A stretch of DNA of 64,000 nt from Folioceros fuciformis. Taxonomy: Eukaryota; Anthocerotophyta; Anthocerotopsida; Anthocerotales. A model generated the notes under the pieces. The model saw nothing but the letters and a program-made list of their open reading frames with translations. It was not told the origin of the DNA and did not search any database. Each line of letters opens with the position of its first letter. Position 1 is the first letter of the stretch. Positions 10,791-22,694 of the stretch are shown here, in pieces. Location: assembly GCA_049999805.1 (NCBI GenBank), contig JBNGIO010006320.1, positions 68,842 through 132,841 of the forward strand, given 5' to 3'. The position numbers and the translations under genes were made by a program.

Positions 10791-13700
10791 CTACCAAACA
10801 TCTGCACCACGTACCTTGGTGCCCACGTAGAATGTCATCAATATCCCAAAAAGAAGCGATACATCTGGAATCAAAATGCGCAAGTCAGCCCGTGAACGAG
10901 AACGACCAATTGGCTGGAAAACATGGAATTAAGATTACTTTTGGAACCAAATAGTGTTGAAACCCAGATTCGCAACCCTGAAACTCCGATCACAAAACCA
11001 ACGAGGTTTGCCGTCTGCATTGTCAGCAGGCCAGACTGTGAGATGCAGAACCAGACAAAGACATCCAATCAAGATACTAAAGATAAAAAGCACAGACCAC
11101 AAGGCCTGTGATATTCACAGCTCCAGCTACTGCACAGCATTCCCTGAACCACCACGCCTTCTGATGCCCTTGCATCTGAAACAGGCAGAAAACTCATGAT
11201 TCTTCGGTCCTGTTCTTCTGAATTTTTCAAAAGTTGCAGGTTACGTTACACACATCATTTCCTTTCCTAATGCAGAAGCTTACCATAGCTGACCGTGAGG
11301 ACGCTTTGGCCAAAATCTCCGGAGCCATTAACAGGCAGGTAACCCATGCCCATGACAATAGTTTCCTGAATTTGAGGATATCCTGCATCAGTCTACAGCA
11401 ATTCTAGGCATCTCCACAAATGGCAGTTTGTTCTTTCCACTAGCAGCAAAAGCCTTACCACTCGAGGTCGTGCCAAATTGCAACAAAAGTGAAGATGATC
11501 CACACATTTAGCAGTCTCCATCGTGCCCCCCCCAGTGGAATATATAAGTATCTTAAATAAGGCAGGACAACCTGTTAGCTTGCAGTGCGGCTATCAAGTT
11601 CCTCATGCAGCGAATAGTCTCATAAGCTTTCACCTGACAAGCCACCGATTGTATGATGCATGCCAACTTTTCCAAAAGCCTTCCAAATCATAGCAGTTAT
11701 TCAAACACCGCAGCATGTTCTCTGGAGCTTCAATTCCAGCAACCTGCATTATGGAATGAGGCCGGCGTACTTGAGAGCTGGCAGCACATATTACCAACTT
11801 GCATATGCAAAGCCTCTCAAAGTATCATACCAGGGACCAAAACCGAAAGAAGCGCCATATCAAGAGAAATTTGAGCCACATTGAATTCAGAACCTGCAGA
11901 AGCATTGGTAACAAAGCATCAAACGTACAGTCAAAAATTGCCTTTGTGTAAGCTCACCGATAGCCAAACGTGGCTTCCAAGTAAGTATTGTTGCAGTTCC
12001 TGAGATGTGACTTACCCCGTATCCAATGATAAACACATCTAGTGGAGGTAACACCTTCCAGATCCCACTGGAGGCACACACGTCAGTTATGTATGCAAGT
12101 AAGCACTCAGGAAAAACAGACAGTTCAGCTGAAAAAATTTGCAGTCCATCAGTCCATAGTGCTACACTACCTAGTAGCAAGAGCATTGAAGTAGCAGTAA
12201 TGAGTTAGCAGCTCCATCAGCAGTAAACACCCTATCCACCGACAGCCATACAATACAATCTGTCTGGTGCTGAGGGATCTCTGGGGAACATATAGCTGCA
12301 AGAAGATCAAGGTTTAGTCTCCTCAAATATGGAGACAAGGAGACTAACCACATTATAATTGTACAGGACATATGCAGCATATGCCTGACATACACCGACC
12401 TGTGAGGCAAAGGCATTGTAACCAATGATTGGACCGGCAATATAAAGAGGCGGATACATAAGGTAAGCAAAATAAGTTATCAGACCATAGTCCGCCAGCG
12501 GCAGAGACCTTTCCTGGCAGAGAAAGGTGGTTGCTCAGTTTCCTTCTTCGAAATCCCACAACTAAGACATGGAATCCACGAAAGACAATGGCTTACCTGT
12601 CGGGCTACAGAGCACCCTGAACCAGCTTGACAAGTAGCACAGCGCTTTGTGTGCTTCTGAAACGTATGTCACAACGCAGCCACCATCGTATTGGTATCAT
12701 GGACTGCAACAATAAGTTTATCTACGAAGACCTTGAGACATAGCCAAGCCGCCACTTACAACTGACCCATGACCTAGTCAAGAATCCAAAGGACGGAAAC
12801 AAACCTCCCGATCATGATGAATGAACAGAGGGAAGACGGACCTCCCAGTTGATGTTAGAAGGACGACTTATGGAGGCCCAGTGGTGATCAAGGCCATAAC
12901 TCACCATTCGCAACATCACTGCACAGATCTAAGTATCAGCAGAGGGTAGATAGCATGAACCAGGATTCAAAGATGATGCTGTATGTAGGACAGCGTACCC
13001 AAGTTAAAACTGATATGCCACCGCATGACTCCTCTGTAGCTATCCAGGTGTGCCCAATTTATCCTGCATAAAACGTTCTTTCGAAAGATGTCAACTTGAT
13101 TATTGGACACCTCCTTGGAGCGAAGTTATATATGCCTGCCATGCCATTGAGATGATATACCCGAATGCTGCGAAGGAGTAGCCTTCATGTACACGTGTAA
13201 GTACAAGGACTGCTCCATTGTAGACCCATATTAGAAGAGGGAAAGCGCGTGTCCCAACGAACACCTGCAGCTACAAAGAGTAAGAATCGTGGACACAGAG
13301 ACCAGAAGAGTTGGGCAGTCTTACATTTGACTATCCTGCACACGGCAATTTGGATACCTTGACCAGAATGTAGTTGAACAGAGCTATGGCAACAATGAAC
13401 AAGACACTGCACACAAGCAAAAACAAGATCATTACTTGAACCTGTAAGAAGCAGTAAACATGAACTTATTGAGGAGATCATAAGTGCTCCAGCCCAGTTT
13501 GTACCAGAAACCGTGCAAGTAGGAGATGTAGCCCACTGATATCACAAGCCAAAACCAGGACAATCCTCTGGTAGAGAAGTGTAGATATGTTCGGAGTCCC
13601 TGTGCTGTGAGAGTGACAGATGCCATCAACACACTCAAGATGGGAAGGTTTGCCCGAAAATTACGCCACTGGCTATCTGAAGCATCCTGCAAACGCAAGG

Positions 13701-14038
13701 CACTTCAACTGATCGGCTGGGCACCTTTCCCTCAACATTGTGGAACTTGGAAAGAGTAAGCGTGGCACTGGCATACTCACATTCTTTTGATTGAAGATCC
13801 AACCCCTTTGCAGACCCCTCAACCAGCCAACCTGTGATCCTGATGAGTAATCTGCCACAATGACAAGCACGTCGGTGAGAATGCAACACTTGAACTTGCT
13901 TGAAGAAGATGATTCTGCAATCGAACCTGAGGAAATCCTTGCGCCACGTGAAGCAACTAGAATCTCAAACAACGTTGCATACACCACCAGGAAAGCAAAC
14001 TCCACCGATCTCCACTTCGAGACGAGCTGAGCGGCCAT
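10791..14038 (-). CDS. MBOAT acyltransferase, GUP1/HHAT-like
   Basis: Minus-strand multi-exon gene starting at ATG 14038 (MAAQLVSKWRSVEFAF). Recognisable blocks in order: WRNFRANLP (about 13670), FWLVISVGYISYLHG, FNYILVKVSKLP, RWHISFNL, then TYFAYLMYPPLYIAGPII (about 12450) and LPPLDVFIIGYG (12060). Next comes the signature APENMLRCLNNCYDLEGFWK with WHASYNRWLVR (about 11630-11760), then YLYIPLGG and IFTFVAIWHDLEW (about 11460), the last containing the conserved MBOAT histidine. Further exons encode LLSWAWVTCLLMAPEIL and ANLVGFVIGVSG. It is a polytopic ER membrane protein by family; substrates of the plant members are unclear. The 3' end is uncertain. The last frame reaches TAG at 10791 after FYVGTKVRGADVW, but a good donor (AAG/GTACGT) precedes it, so another exon may follow. 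Confidence 0.85.
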
Positions 14039-14396
14039 GATATCTGGAGCAGGTTATATTCAGGGGCTCTGAGACTCTTGTATCCGGAGCTGTATATGTA
14101 CCACGCCGACTGAGAAGTCGCAATTTTGGTATTCGCTTCCGTCGCACTTCTGAACCCGATTGCTCAGGCTATGTACGAAGAAAGTCCTGTACTGGCCTAT
14201 GATGACTGCCACTTTCAGAAGGAAGAACAGCAACATTGAAAATGAACATCCCTCGCGTTGTTGCCGAAACCGCGGACAGCTGCTGGTCTTACCTTAAACA
14301 GAATCGCCGCTGTTGTTCACCAAATTGCTCTGTGCGTGGCTAATTTCGGGTTTCAAGTTCCGTGCACTAGCTTCAACAGGGCAAAGCTGGACTATC

Positions 14397-15547
14397 ATGG
14401 TGGACAGGCAAGAATGGGACGGTACAATCTCCGGCGAGCAGTTCAAAACTGCAGCTCTAGATTTTGTGCAGAGTTGGCAGGAGCTTTGCCCTGGAAATTC
14501 CGAGCAGTGGACGTGGCAGGATGCTCCTTCCTCTCTCAGCACGTCTGTAGTTCCTCTGAGTGATGGGGTGAGCGCTTGCGTATGCTGCTTCTTGTGGTGA
14601 AGCATCAGTTCTTCCTACTTCAGCTTGGTGATGCGGCCTAACATGCAGGCCGGAGGGTACCTCGTCCTAGAAGTTGTGGTGATTCCTGGCGCGCGTTTGT
14701 CCGAGGAGGTCTGCCTGGAGCCTTACTTGTCTGAGTTCCGTCAAGCATAGTATAATGTTTAACAGTAACAGAGTGATCCGGACGTTCACTACAGGCCTAT
14801 GCAATTCCGGAAGGCCATGCAGTGGAGACGACTAGCTACAAAGATGAAGCAACAGTGGTATGTTGCCTACCGTATCCACACCATTACAACGCTTGTAGTC
14901 TACGAAGAGGAATCCTTCAACTAACAAAATCTGATGCAGCTTGATGACACAGATTGCCACATCTACACTTTCAACGTTGTCTATAGCGAATCGTACAGAG
15001 TTCCAGTCATGTTTTTTAGAGGGTGTCTCTCTGGTAAGTAGGAGCTGGCAAAGTTGTAGGTGCCCTTCACTCTGTTGTCATTTTCTCGTGACATTTATCG
15101 ATGGCATACGCAGATGGGAGCCCTCTCTCCTGGGATCAAATGAGGAAAGATCTTCCAACAAACATGCAAGACAACTCGGAGAAATCACGTTGGACTTTTG
15201 TGACTCAACAGGTGCAAATACTGGTTGCTCTTGCTCTCTGTGATCTCGAGTGATCCCTGTGTCCAATTCTGAACTGGAAAATGTCTCGTGATTTCATTTC
15301 GCAGGAGCATCCTTACCTGCATAGGCCTTGGTTCACTCTTCACCCTTGCGGCACAGCAGCCCTGTTGGCCCTTGTGCTCGGTGACACACCAGCTATGACA
15401 ATTCCTGATCAAGAAGCTGTTCACAAGTGTAGCCGAGCAGCAAGTAATAGGGAGGGTCTTGAATCACAGTACTTGGCCACATGGTTATCTGTGATTGGCC
15501 CCAACCTAGGCTTAAAAATCCCTCTATCCTGGTTTATGCGGGCGTAG
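14397..15547 (+). CDS. ATG10: autophagy E2-like enzyme ATG10
   Basis: Six exons: 14397-14567, 14649-14708, 14795-14857, 14940-15033, 15114-15211, 15305-15547. Starts MVDRQEWDGTISGEQF, the usual ATG10 N-terminus. The core strand block reads DCHIYTFNVVYSESYRVPV, followed by MFFRGCLSDGSPLSWD. The active site lies in LHPCGTAALL in the last exon, where the HPC cysteine is the expected thioester residue. ATG10 conjugates ATG12 to ATG5 in autophagosome formation. The stop follows LSWFMRA; length and domain order match the family. It lies head-to-head with the MBOAT gene, with about 360 bp between start codons that would hold both promoters. Confidence 0.92.
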
Positions 15548-15890
15548 AAGGTTTTGATACGGACAACGATCGACACTGGCGACTAAGTCCCGCCTGGGGG
15601 ATTCAAATTTCGATCCTCTGCCTTATTGCGAAGAGCGTGGTTGCTTTGCTCCATCAGCGTCTGCAACAAAGATATGAGGATTCCTGTGCGTGGCTGTGCG
15701 GACGTTGGAGGGCGATCAATTTGGAATTGAGGAGAGAGCCGTTATGTGCTGCCTCAATCTGGGATCCTACGAGATGGATGGAATAAGCGGGTCTCAGTAG
15801 AGCGCACGGATTTTCGAAACTCGCATTGGAGGAATTGCGGTCGCGGCAGCGAAGGGTGGCCGGCTTTGGTTGAGAAGGCAGATTGCAGCC

Positions 15891-17663
15891 ATGAAAAAGG
15901 GACGGGGCAAGGGGACTCCTCATCCAAGAAAGATCAGAGCACTGCGTGACTTGACAAACCAGCAGATCGACGAGGACCAGGAGGAGGCCAGACTCCGGAT
16001 GGTGGGCAAAGGGAAGGCTAAGGCGAGGGCGAAGGAATCTTCTGATAGTCCATGGGTGCGCTTGAATGCTGTGCACAGACGAGTTTCTGAGACGTTGAAC
16101 AAGGTTGATCCACACGATGCTGCTGTTGCTTACTGAAAGAATCGTTGTCTCTGATCTACCAGTTTAGAGCTGAATGATTTCAAGTGTGAGGTCGGAGTTC
16201 TTGTGGAGGTGCGGGGGTGGAGGTGTGACCAGCCTCTGTCGCGTGTTCCAGATTGATGGCTTGATGGTTTCAGCGCATCGCCTGGGGCTGGGTGGGAAGC
16301 TGAAGGATCACGAAGTGGAAAGCTTCGCCGCAGCGATGAGTGAAGTGGAATCCATTTTGGTGGTAAGATTGGGTGATGCGTTCGTTGGTCGACAGATCTT
16401 GACGGCAGGAATGCTGCCCTTGAAATTGCTTTCGGTGCTATAATGTGCTTGTGTTCGTGGTTCGTTTCCGCAGAATTGGAACTCTTTCCTGAGGTTGGCT
16501 TCGACAAGATCTGACACTCCTCCTCCAGAAAGCCCTACTCTGATGCCAGGGAATGGACTGACAGTAAAGGATGTAATGCCCATTGAGCCTGAACCTGACA
16601 GCGAAACTATGGTTCTGAGTAGTTCTCCTCTGGTTCCGTCATCATACACCATCTCGAGTCCTATGGTCTTCACTCCTCTACCACCTAGAAGATCTAAGCC
16701 CCTGGCTCCAACGCCCCACCCCTCTGTCAGACAGGTATCTCAAAGCCTTGTCTCTGAAGACCGTGTGCTGTCTCCTGTACCAGCAGTGCCTTTGACTCCA
16801 CATTCTGCGGGTGTGTCCCAGGATAAGACAGGCTCTGCTGCATATTTGTCTCAGGATAGCACAGGCTCGTCCTTTTCGTCTCAAATGCTCACTCCCGCCC
16901 TTCCCTCGCCACCGGCTTCTGTGCACCTGTTTCGGTCCGCTATGGGATGTAGTGCTAATGGCACGCTCTCTACACCTTCCAGGTCCTCTAGCATCAGTTC
17001 TGCCGCTGAGTGTATGAGCCCGGGAATGATGACCCCTTTACCTCCGCCAGACTTGTTGCTGAGGTATCCTAGTTTAGGTCAGTCAGTGCAAGCTTCTCTA
17101 CCTAAATGTGCTCCGAGGTCTGAAACTCCTACTGCTGTCAGTCTAAGGTTTTCTAGGTTTTCACCCATTCTGATTACTCCACCGGCTTCCCGCAAGGCAT
17201 TCATAGAGCCTTTCAGTTTGAGGCCTCCTGGGCTTCCCAATGATCACCGACTACGAAGTAAGTTGTTCTCCTTCGTGTGACTCCTCGTGAGCTGCCTGAA
17301 CCCCTATTTAGTCCTGACTGACGTAGTCATCCTTATTTTCGTGCAGGCGATGGGAAACAAAGCCTAGAGGAAGATGAGAGCCCAGCAGACACAGACATCG
17401 TTGACGACTTGACAGCAAGTACTGTAAAGAGGTTAGGTGAGAAAGGCCTTGAAGACGAACTGTGGCTGAGGTTAGAACTAGGAAGTGCTGCTGGTCACAC
17501 TTTCGTGAGGAAACGATCCATAGACGAGGACTCTGGACAGCAAGCACCACCCTGGCATGGTTCTGGCAGGAAGAATCTCAACCAAGACATGGATTCTGAG
17601 TCGTTGCTTTCCCAGCCATTGCAACAGGGACCAACAACCAGTGGTAAAACATCATCACTGTAA
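15891..17663 (+). CDS. uncharacterised Ser/Pro-rich protein
   Basis: Proposed four exons. Exon 1 begins at ATG 15891 (MKKGRGKGTPHPRKIRALR), is very basic, and probably ends near 16105 at LNK. Exon 2 is about 16253-16361 (IDGLMVSAHRLGLGGK...SEVESILV). Exon 3, about 16474-17257, is a long Ser/Thr/Pro-rich stretch with many SP and TP sites. Exon 4, from 17347, starts SDGKQSLEEDESPAD and stops at 17663. Donor ctacgaa/gtaagt and acceptor gtgcag/gcgat join exons 3 and 4 in frame. The layout, a short conserved basic N-terminus followed by a long disordered phosphosite-rich tail, suggests a nuclear or cytoskeletal regulator, but this is inference. I do not recognise the family. Confidence 0.5.
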
Positions 17664-18082
17664 TCATTTACTTGTGGGGGCTGGCCATTTCTCAGGTATA
17701 CAACGTTTCTCTACGTGGCACCAAGCACGCACGACTGGTTTGAAAGAAACTAACTTCATCGTGTAGCGTGGCGATTTGAGCCTTTGCGGTATCGTGTAGG
17801 AATGGGGAATGTGGCTCTACATGTCTGGAACGTGTAGGCATCGGGCTCATTCAACTTCAACATCGATAAACTGGTGTCTGAGAGTGAAACTCGCGAACAA
17901 CGTGCGAAGTTCGCTCACCTCCGAATTGCACTTGCCGCAACAAGCAAGTCAGATTCACCTAAAATCGTAAATTGCTACGGGTAGTCTGTCCAAAGAAACA
18001 ATTTGCCTGTGATTGAATTACGGCCGGCACATTGCCAGCCGTTCGAGCCACTGCTTAGCCTGGCCTCACAGGTAAGCTCCTC
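17664..18082. other. intergenic
   Basis: About 0.4 kb between two genes that converge. Nothing beyond possible 3' UTR sequence is seen. Confidence 0.4.
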
Positions 18083-18790
18083 TCAGTCCTCCTCTCGTTC
18101 CGGCGGCAGACCGCATGGGACCAACATTTTCTGCAAGAAATACACCTCGAACGTCAAATACCTATTCCACGTAAAAGACAGCATTAGCAACCCACTAAAG
18201 GAATGTGGTCGCAGAATGACCTGCATGAAATTGTATCGCATGCGACCAACAGACTCGTTCTCTGCCACTGCGAAGTAGGCGAGCAGAGGATCATGCCCCA
18301 CGTACGACGCATAGCTGTCCCGCTGGATATTCACTGCCCATTCACTGCACTCAAACACAAAAACCCTAGGATACTCAAACCCCAGTCCCGCTCAGATGAC
18401 GACAAACATCGGCTTACAGGCAGTTGCCATGCTTACAATCGATTGAGATCCGCATGGCCTGTGCCCACATATTTCGCCTGCAAATGCTCAAGCTGACTGT
18501 TGATATTAAACCTGTCGCTAGCCTGCAGGGGCACTCCAGAATGAGCAACTTGAACTCTCGCATGAACCCGCAATTACTTCCACTGAAATACTGTACATAT
18601 GCCTGTAAGACGCACCTGCATGATGTCACGATCGAAAGAGGCGTGAGGTTGATGTAGAAGAACTCACAATCTGGACGTCCTAACCACAGACGATCAGAGG
18701 CAATAAAGTGCTGTGAGTCGCATCGGTCTTTGAAAGTTATTGATCTCTTCCAGGCATCTCGGTAATAGTAATGGCTGTTGTCGGACACTG
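18083..18790 (-). CDS. 3' part of an unrecognised gene
   Basis: Minus-strand exons with good splice signals. The last two join the frame ending RMRYNFMQ to KMLVPCGLPPEREED and a stop at 18083-18085. The exon before encodes FVFECSEWAVNIQRDSYASY followed by VGHDPLLAYFAVAENES, a well-formed protein segment. Upstream fragments (GFMREFKLLILECP near 18530; DAWKRSITF near 18740) may be earlier exons, but their junctions are unclear. The start is not identified. No family recognised; the coding quality of the terminal exons is good. Confidence 0.4.
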
Positions 18791-19152
18791 CTGTCCTATC
18801 CTCTGGACTAGGTTAGAAGACAAACGGAAGCACCAAGACGATAAACAGGACACCCCGTCAACGGATCTTGTAACAGGCCAGCCCTTTAACACCTTAAAGA
18901 ACCTTAACACCTTAGAGATTGAATAACGATTATTGAAGTAAAAAACAGGCCCGATATGGTTGTCGTTCTGGGTTAAGGGTGGAGAGCTTCAAACGTCACG
19001 AGCATTATGGAAACGGCCACTATCGAATAATGATCGAAAACCAGTCAGGACGCCAAGGAAACGGAGCTGATTCTGAAATCACATTAGCAATAGAAAACAA
19101 GCTTGTCCACAGCTTCTTGTTGCACGTGATCTGCTGGCGCAGAGCAACAGAG

Positions 19153-20700
19153 ATGGTGGTGCTCGCAGGGCATGTGACCGGCAGGCTCTGTTGGCAGCAG
19201 ACGGCAGCTTATGGGGTGTCCTGCAACACCTCTCTGGCCAAGAGCCTACATTTTTGGGGACTGCAGATTGCCGCTCCGGTTGTGGCTTGCCCCACCAATC
19301 CCACAGGGAGGGTGAGCAGGCACAGACCAGGGCGCTTGTCGATCAGAGCAAGCGCAGGGGCGCGCTACGGTCCTCAACAGCTAGCCAGCCAGGCAATCAG
19401 ACAAGGCATGCAGCTGTTCACGGAGGTGGGAATGCCATCCAGCATCATGCTTGCCGTTCGGGAAGCTCCTAAAGGCTGTGTTGTGCTGCGTGGAACGGAA
19501 GTATGACACCAGATTCTTCCGTGCAGGGGGATGTTGAAGGCTCTCTTGTGGAGTTCGATAGAGCACTGGAGCTGGACCCCTCGCAGAAGCCATGTGTGAG
19601 AACTGAGGCCCTTTCAGTCTGCCCTGCCTCCACATTGCCCTCTTTTTTGTTAATAAGCGTGACTGGTGTTGGTGCAGATTTGTGGCAGCGGGGTTTGTCC
19701 TTGTTCTACTTAGACAGGTAAGCTAAACTAGTGCGCACTGTTTACATGTGCCAACTACTGCTATTGTGCATCTCAGTCCCGAGGTCACGCAGGTTTGAAG
19801 AAGGTGCAACTCAGTTCAGAGACGACGTTGCGGTCAATCCAAACGATACTGAGGAGGTTTACTCGCACTCAGTCCGATGTCCTTTCACTTGTTTTCTTCG
19901 CATGTCCTCCGTCTCAATCTGTGACGCTTTCAATCTGTCATGCATGCCCTGACGGGCGCGTATTTGATTGCTGCCAGTCTATCTGGTGTTACCTATGCGA
20001 GGCTAAAGTGTATGGCACCAGTGAAGCACGCAAGAGGTTCTTGCAGGTACGATCAATATGCCATGTTCACTCCTCCTTTCATGTGCTTTGCTCTCAGGGC
20101 CATCTCATGTGAGGCGCATGATTTCTGTCCATTGCCAGGTTGGCTCAGATAGACGTCCATACATGCGAAAAGCTTATGAGCTCTTCAGAGACGGTGTCAA
20201 CCCGCAGAAAGTGAGACTAGTGGGTGAATTTTGTCCTCCTCTGGGCACCAGATACTAGTTACAGCGATACCGTATTAACTGCCACCGTACTCCTTCCGCC
20301 AGCTTTTAGGGGAAACTGGCTCATCAGATGCACCGGATGCATCTAGCTCATGGTTCTACGCAAAACTATATGCTGGCCTGTATCACGAAAGTGAGGTATT
20401 GCAGTTGTCTTGCTACCTCAACTACGCACAACAAAGAAGCAAGTTCTATGGTGTGGGCTAAGGCGTTTGTCATGCACAGGGTGAGGAGGAAGCTGCCCAG
20501 GCTGCCATCAGTCAAGCAGCTGGCAGTCAATATGCCTTGAGGTTAGTATCTTCGGCACTGCAGCTGCACAATTACTTCTCATGTTTAGGACTCTTATTGT
20601 TCTGTCTGTACGTAGATCCGGTGACTACATGGCCAGTGTGGCCAAAGTGCACTGCAAAGTTCGAGGCTGGGAACCAGAAATAATTTCGACATCAAGTTAA
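19153..20700 (+). CDS. plastid-targeted TPR-like protein
   Basis: Nine exons: 19153-19425, 19527-19593, 19678-19717, 19793-19856, 19978-20046, 20139-20210, 20303-20395, 20480-20541, 20616-20700. The N-terminus is Ser/Arg/Ala-rich with few acidic residues, as in chloroplast transit peptides. The mature part has TPR-like helices: QLFTEGDVEGSLVEFDRALE, then LWQRGLSLFYLDRFEEGATQ, VNPNDTEESIWCYLCEA, ARKRFLQVGSDRRPYMRKAY, YAKLYAGLYHESEGEEEAAQ, ending SGDYMASVAKVHCKVRGW. This is the conserved single-copy plant/cyanobacterial TPR protein group often annotated only as TPR-like superfamily. Function is not established; a thylakoid or stromal role is inference. An upstream in-frame Met at 18979 exists, but 19153 gives the better transit peptide. 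Confidence 0.85.
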
Positions 20701-21086
20701 GATTTAAACTAACCCGAGGTTTCACCAGTTTTTAATAAATATATGCCCATGTGATTTGAACTGGTAACATTATTCTGTCTCTCTGCAGGTAACTACACGG
20801 CGATTGCCATAGCGTTACTGTGTGTAACTGTTCCGCTAGTAATATTGTTATCAAACCAGTAAACTGTCGGAAAGTTTCCCGCTATGAAATTTTAAGCCTC
20901 TTTATTGTATCATATGAAAACAAAACAGGTGAGTGAAAGCCACGCCTGAGAGATGAGTACAAGGGTATGTCACATACTATTCCGCAATAAATTGAAGCAT
21001 AGTAGGTCAGTTTGTGGCTCCACTGAACTTTTCACAGTAACTTCACCTTGACATGTGCATCCATTACATCGGTAGCCACCCACTAT
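20701..21086. other. intergenic
   Basis: About 0.4 kb, AT-rich, between the TPR gene and sHSP copy 2 (convergent). Probably 3' UTRs; nothing else seen. Confidence 0.4.
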
Positions 21087-21761
21087 CTACTCATTCTGAG
21101 TGACTTCGATGTTTCGTGCTGCGGGGTCTTCGGTCGGCTTCACTTTGGGAATAGTCACCGTGAGAACACCATGCTCCACTGCGGCGCGGATGTCGTCCAC
21201 GTTAGCATTGTCCGGAAGCCGGAACCGGCGCTGGAATTTTCCAGAAGACCGCTCAACCTGGTGCCACTGGTCCTGCTGCTTCGTCTCTTCTTTGGTGCGC
21301 TCACCAGTGATAGTCAGGGTCCGGCCATCTTCCAGCTGCACTTTGATCTCCTCCTTCTTCAAACCTGGTCAGTGCACACAGAGCCGTCAGACCATCAAGA
21401 GAACCAGATCACGCATACCATGCAAACGGGAGACAGAACTTGAAGATAAATCCGACAGCATGCAATCTTGCCACAGAAGAAGCAAGCTACCTAGTCATAC
21501 TTGTCAACCCCGCCATGACGAAAGCGGTTTCAAGAAACCAATGCACCGAGGAAAGAGCGTACCAGGAAGATCAGCCTTAACGACATGTGCTTCGGGGGTT
21601 TCAACCCAATCAACCTTGGTGTTCGCAATGGCGTGCACATCATGAGGGATAGAGGCAACGGCCCAAGGACGATCGAAGATAGTGTCCACAGGATCCCAGA
21701 AGGTGGAGAAGGAGAGGGGGCTCCACACAGATGACCCTCGGCCGAAGGGAGTTAGCGCCAT
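21087..21761 (-). CDS. small heat-shock protein (HSP20, class I), copy 2
   Basis: Two exons: 21761-21563 and 21364-21087. N-terminal arm MALTPFGRGSSVWSPLSFST with DPVDTIFD is typical of cytosolic class I plant sHSPs. The alpha-crystallin domain begins TKVDWVETPEAHVVKADLPG. It continues after the intron as LKKEEIKVQLEDGRTLTITG, with WHQVERSSGKFQRRFRLP and GVLTVTIPK. The C-terminal extension ends in IEVTQNE, where I-x-V can dock on neighbouring dimers. It forms cytosolic holdase oligomers by family. The intron sits at exactly the same codon as in copies 1 and 3, between PG and (M/L/V)K. Class I sHSP genes of flowering plants are usually intronless. Confidence 0.94.
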
Positions 21762-21913
21762 CGCTCAAGATTCGTGGATGGAGATGCGTGCGGGTAAGGC
21801 GACTAGCCAACCTGTTATGAGAGGACAGGAACTTCGCGCTGCGCAAGAACGCTAGTGTTCGTGATCGCAGAAAGATGCGTAGAGAAAAGCGAGAGGGGAA
21901 GCTGTGGATCCCG

Positions 21914-21920
21914 ATTTATA
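21914..21920 (-). promoter_or_regulatory. TATA box of sHSP copy 2
   Basis: TATAAAT on the minus strand about 155 bp upstream of the ATG, with a heat-shock element further upstream. Confidence 0.55.
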
Positions 21921-22003
21921 ATCCTGTCGAGAGAGTCCAGAAAGGCCTACGAGCTTCCTATGCGATCTCCCGAAGCGTCGAGCGACAAGTCTGGACATGG
22001 CTC

Positions 22004-22016
22004 GAACGCTCCAGAA
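22004..22016 (-). promoter_or_regulatory. probable heat-shock element of sHSP copy 2
   Basis: The plus strand reads gaacgctccagaa: GAA, two bases, CTC, two bases, GAA. This is a three-unit HSE with one mismatch in the middle unit, about 85 bp upstream of the TATA box. Confidence 0.45.
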
Positions 22017-22232
22017 TGTGGGTGTGTCTCGACGATTTCTTTATCCCGTTTACGGCTTTCGTCGCGTCAGAGCGACGGCGATTAGACAAACTGTTCAGCT
22101 TTCTGAAAAGAAATTCAGTTTTTATTTCACATGTTGAAAAAGATGGTGGCAGTTTGACTGAGGTTTCGGAAATGCTATATTTTATGATTTTATATCTCAA
22201 AATCCTAGTAGAAAGTACCACATTGCTTATGT

Positions 22233-22332
22233 NNNNNNNNNNNNNNNNNNNNNNNNNNNNNNNNNNNNNNNNNNNNNNNNNNNNNNNNNNNNNNNNNNNN
22301 NNNNNNNNNNNNNNNNNNNNNNNNNNNNNNNN
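22233..22332. other. assembly gap (100 N)
   Basis: Exactly 100 N, the usual placeholder for a gap of unknown size, between sHSP copies 2 and 3. The flanks are AT-rich. Confidence 0.99.
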
Positions 22333-22694
22333 TTACAATCTTCCACGCTTGTAAGGGTAAAGATAAGTGAAATATTTATGATAATAAAGAATTTATTTAT
22401 TCATCACGTTGTGATCGGATGGTAATTAGATACCCATACTCTCTATGGCTAAGATAGATTCATATTCATAATGGCGTTCAAAACTGGACCGATACTCCAC
22501 CCTAACTAAAGAGGAGATCAATTCATTTTCATAAATGGCGTCTAAATCTGGACCAATGCAAATTATGGCGCCCAAAGAACGAATGACCGTTCCTGACGTT
22601 ACGAGACAAACTCGCGAGTCGCCTTAGCCTAGCCGTAGACTTGGACGAGACAAAGACTACGCGCGGAGTCCCAGTCCTAGTGAGTGCAGATCGT

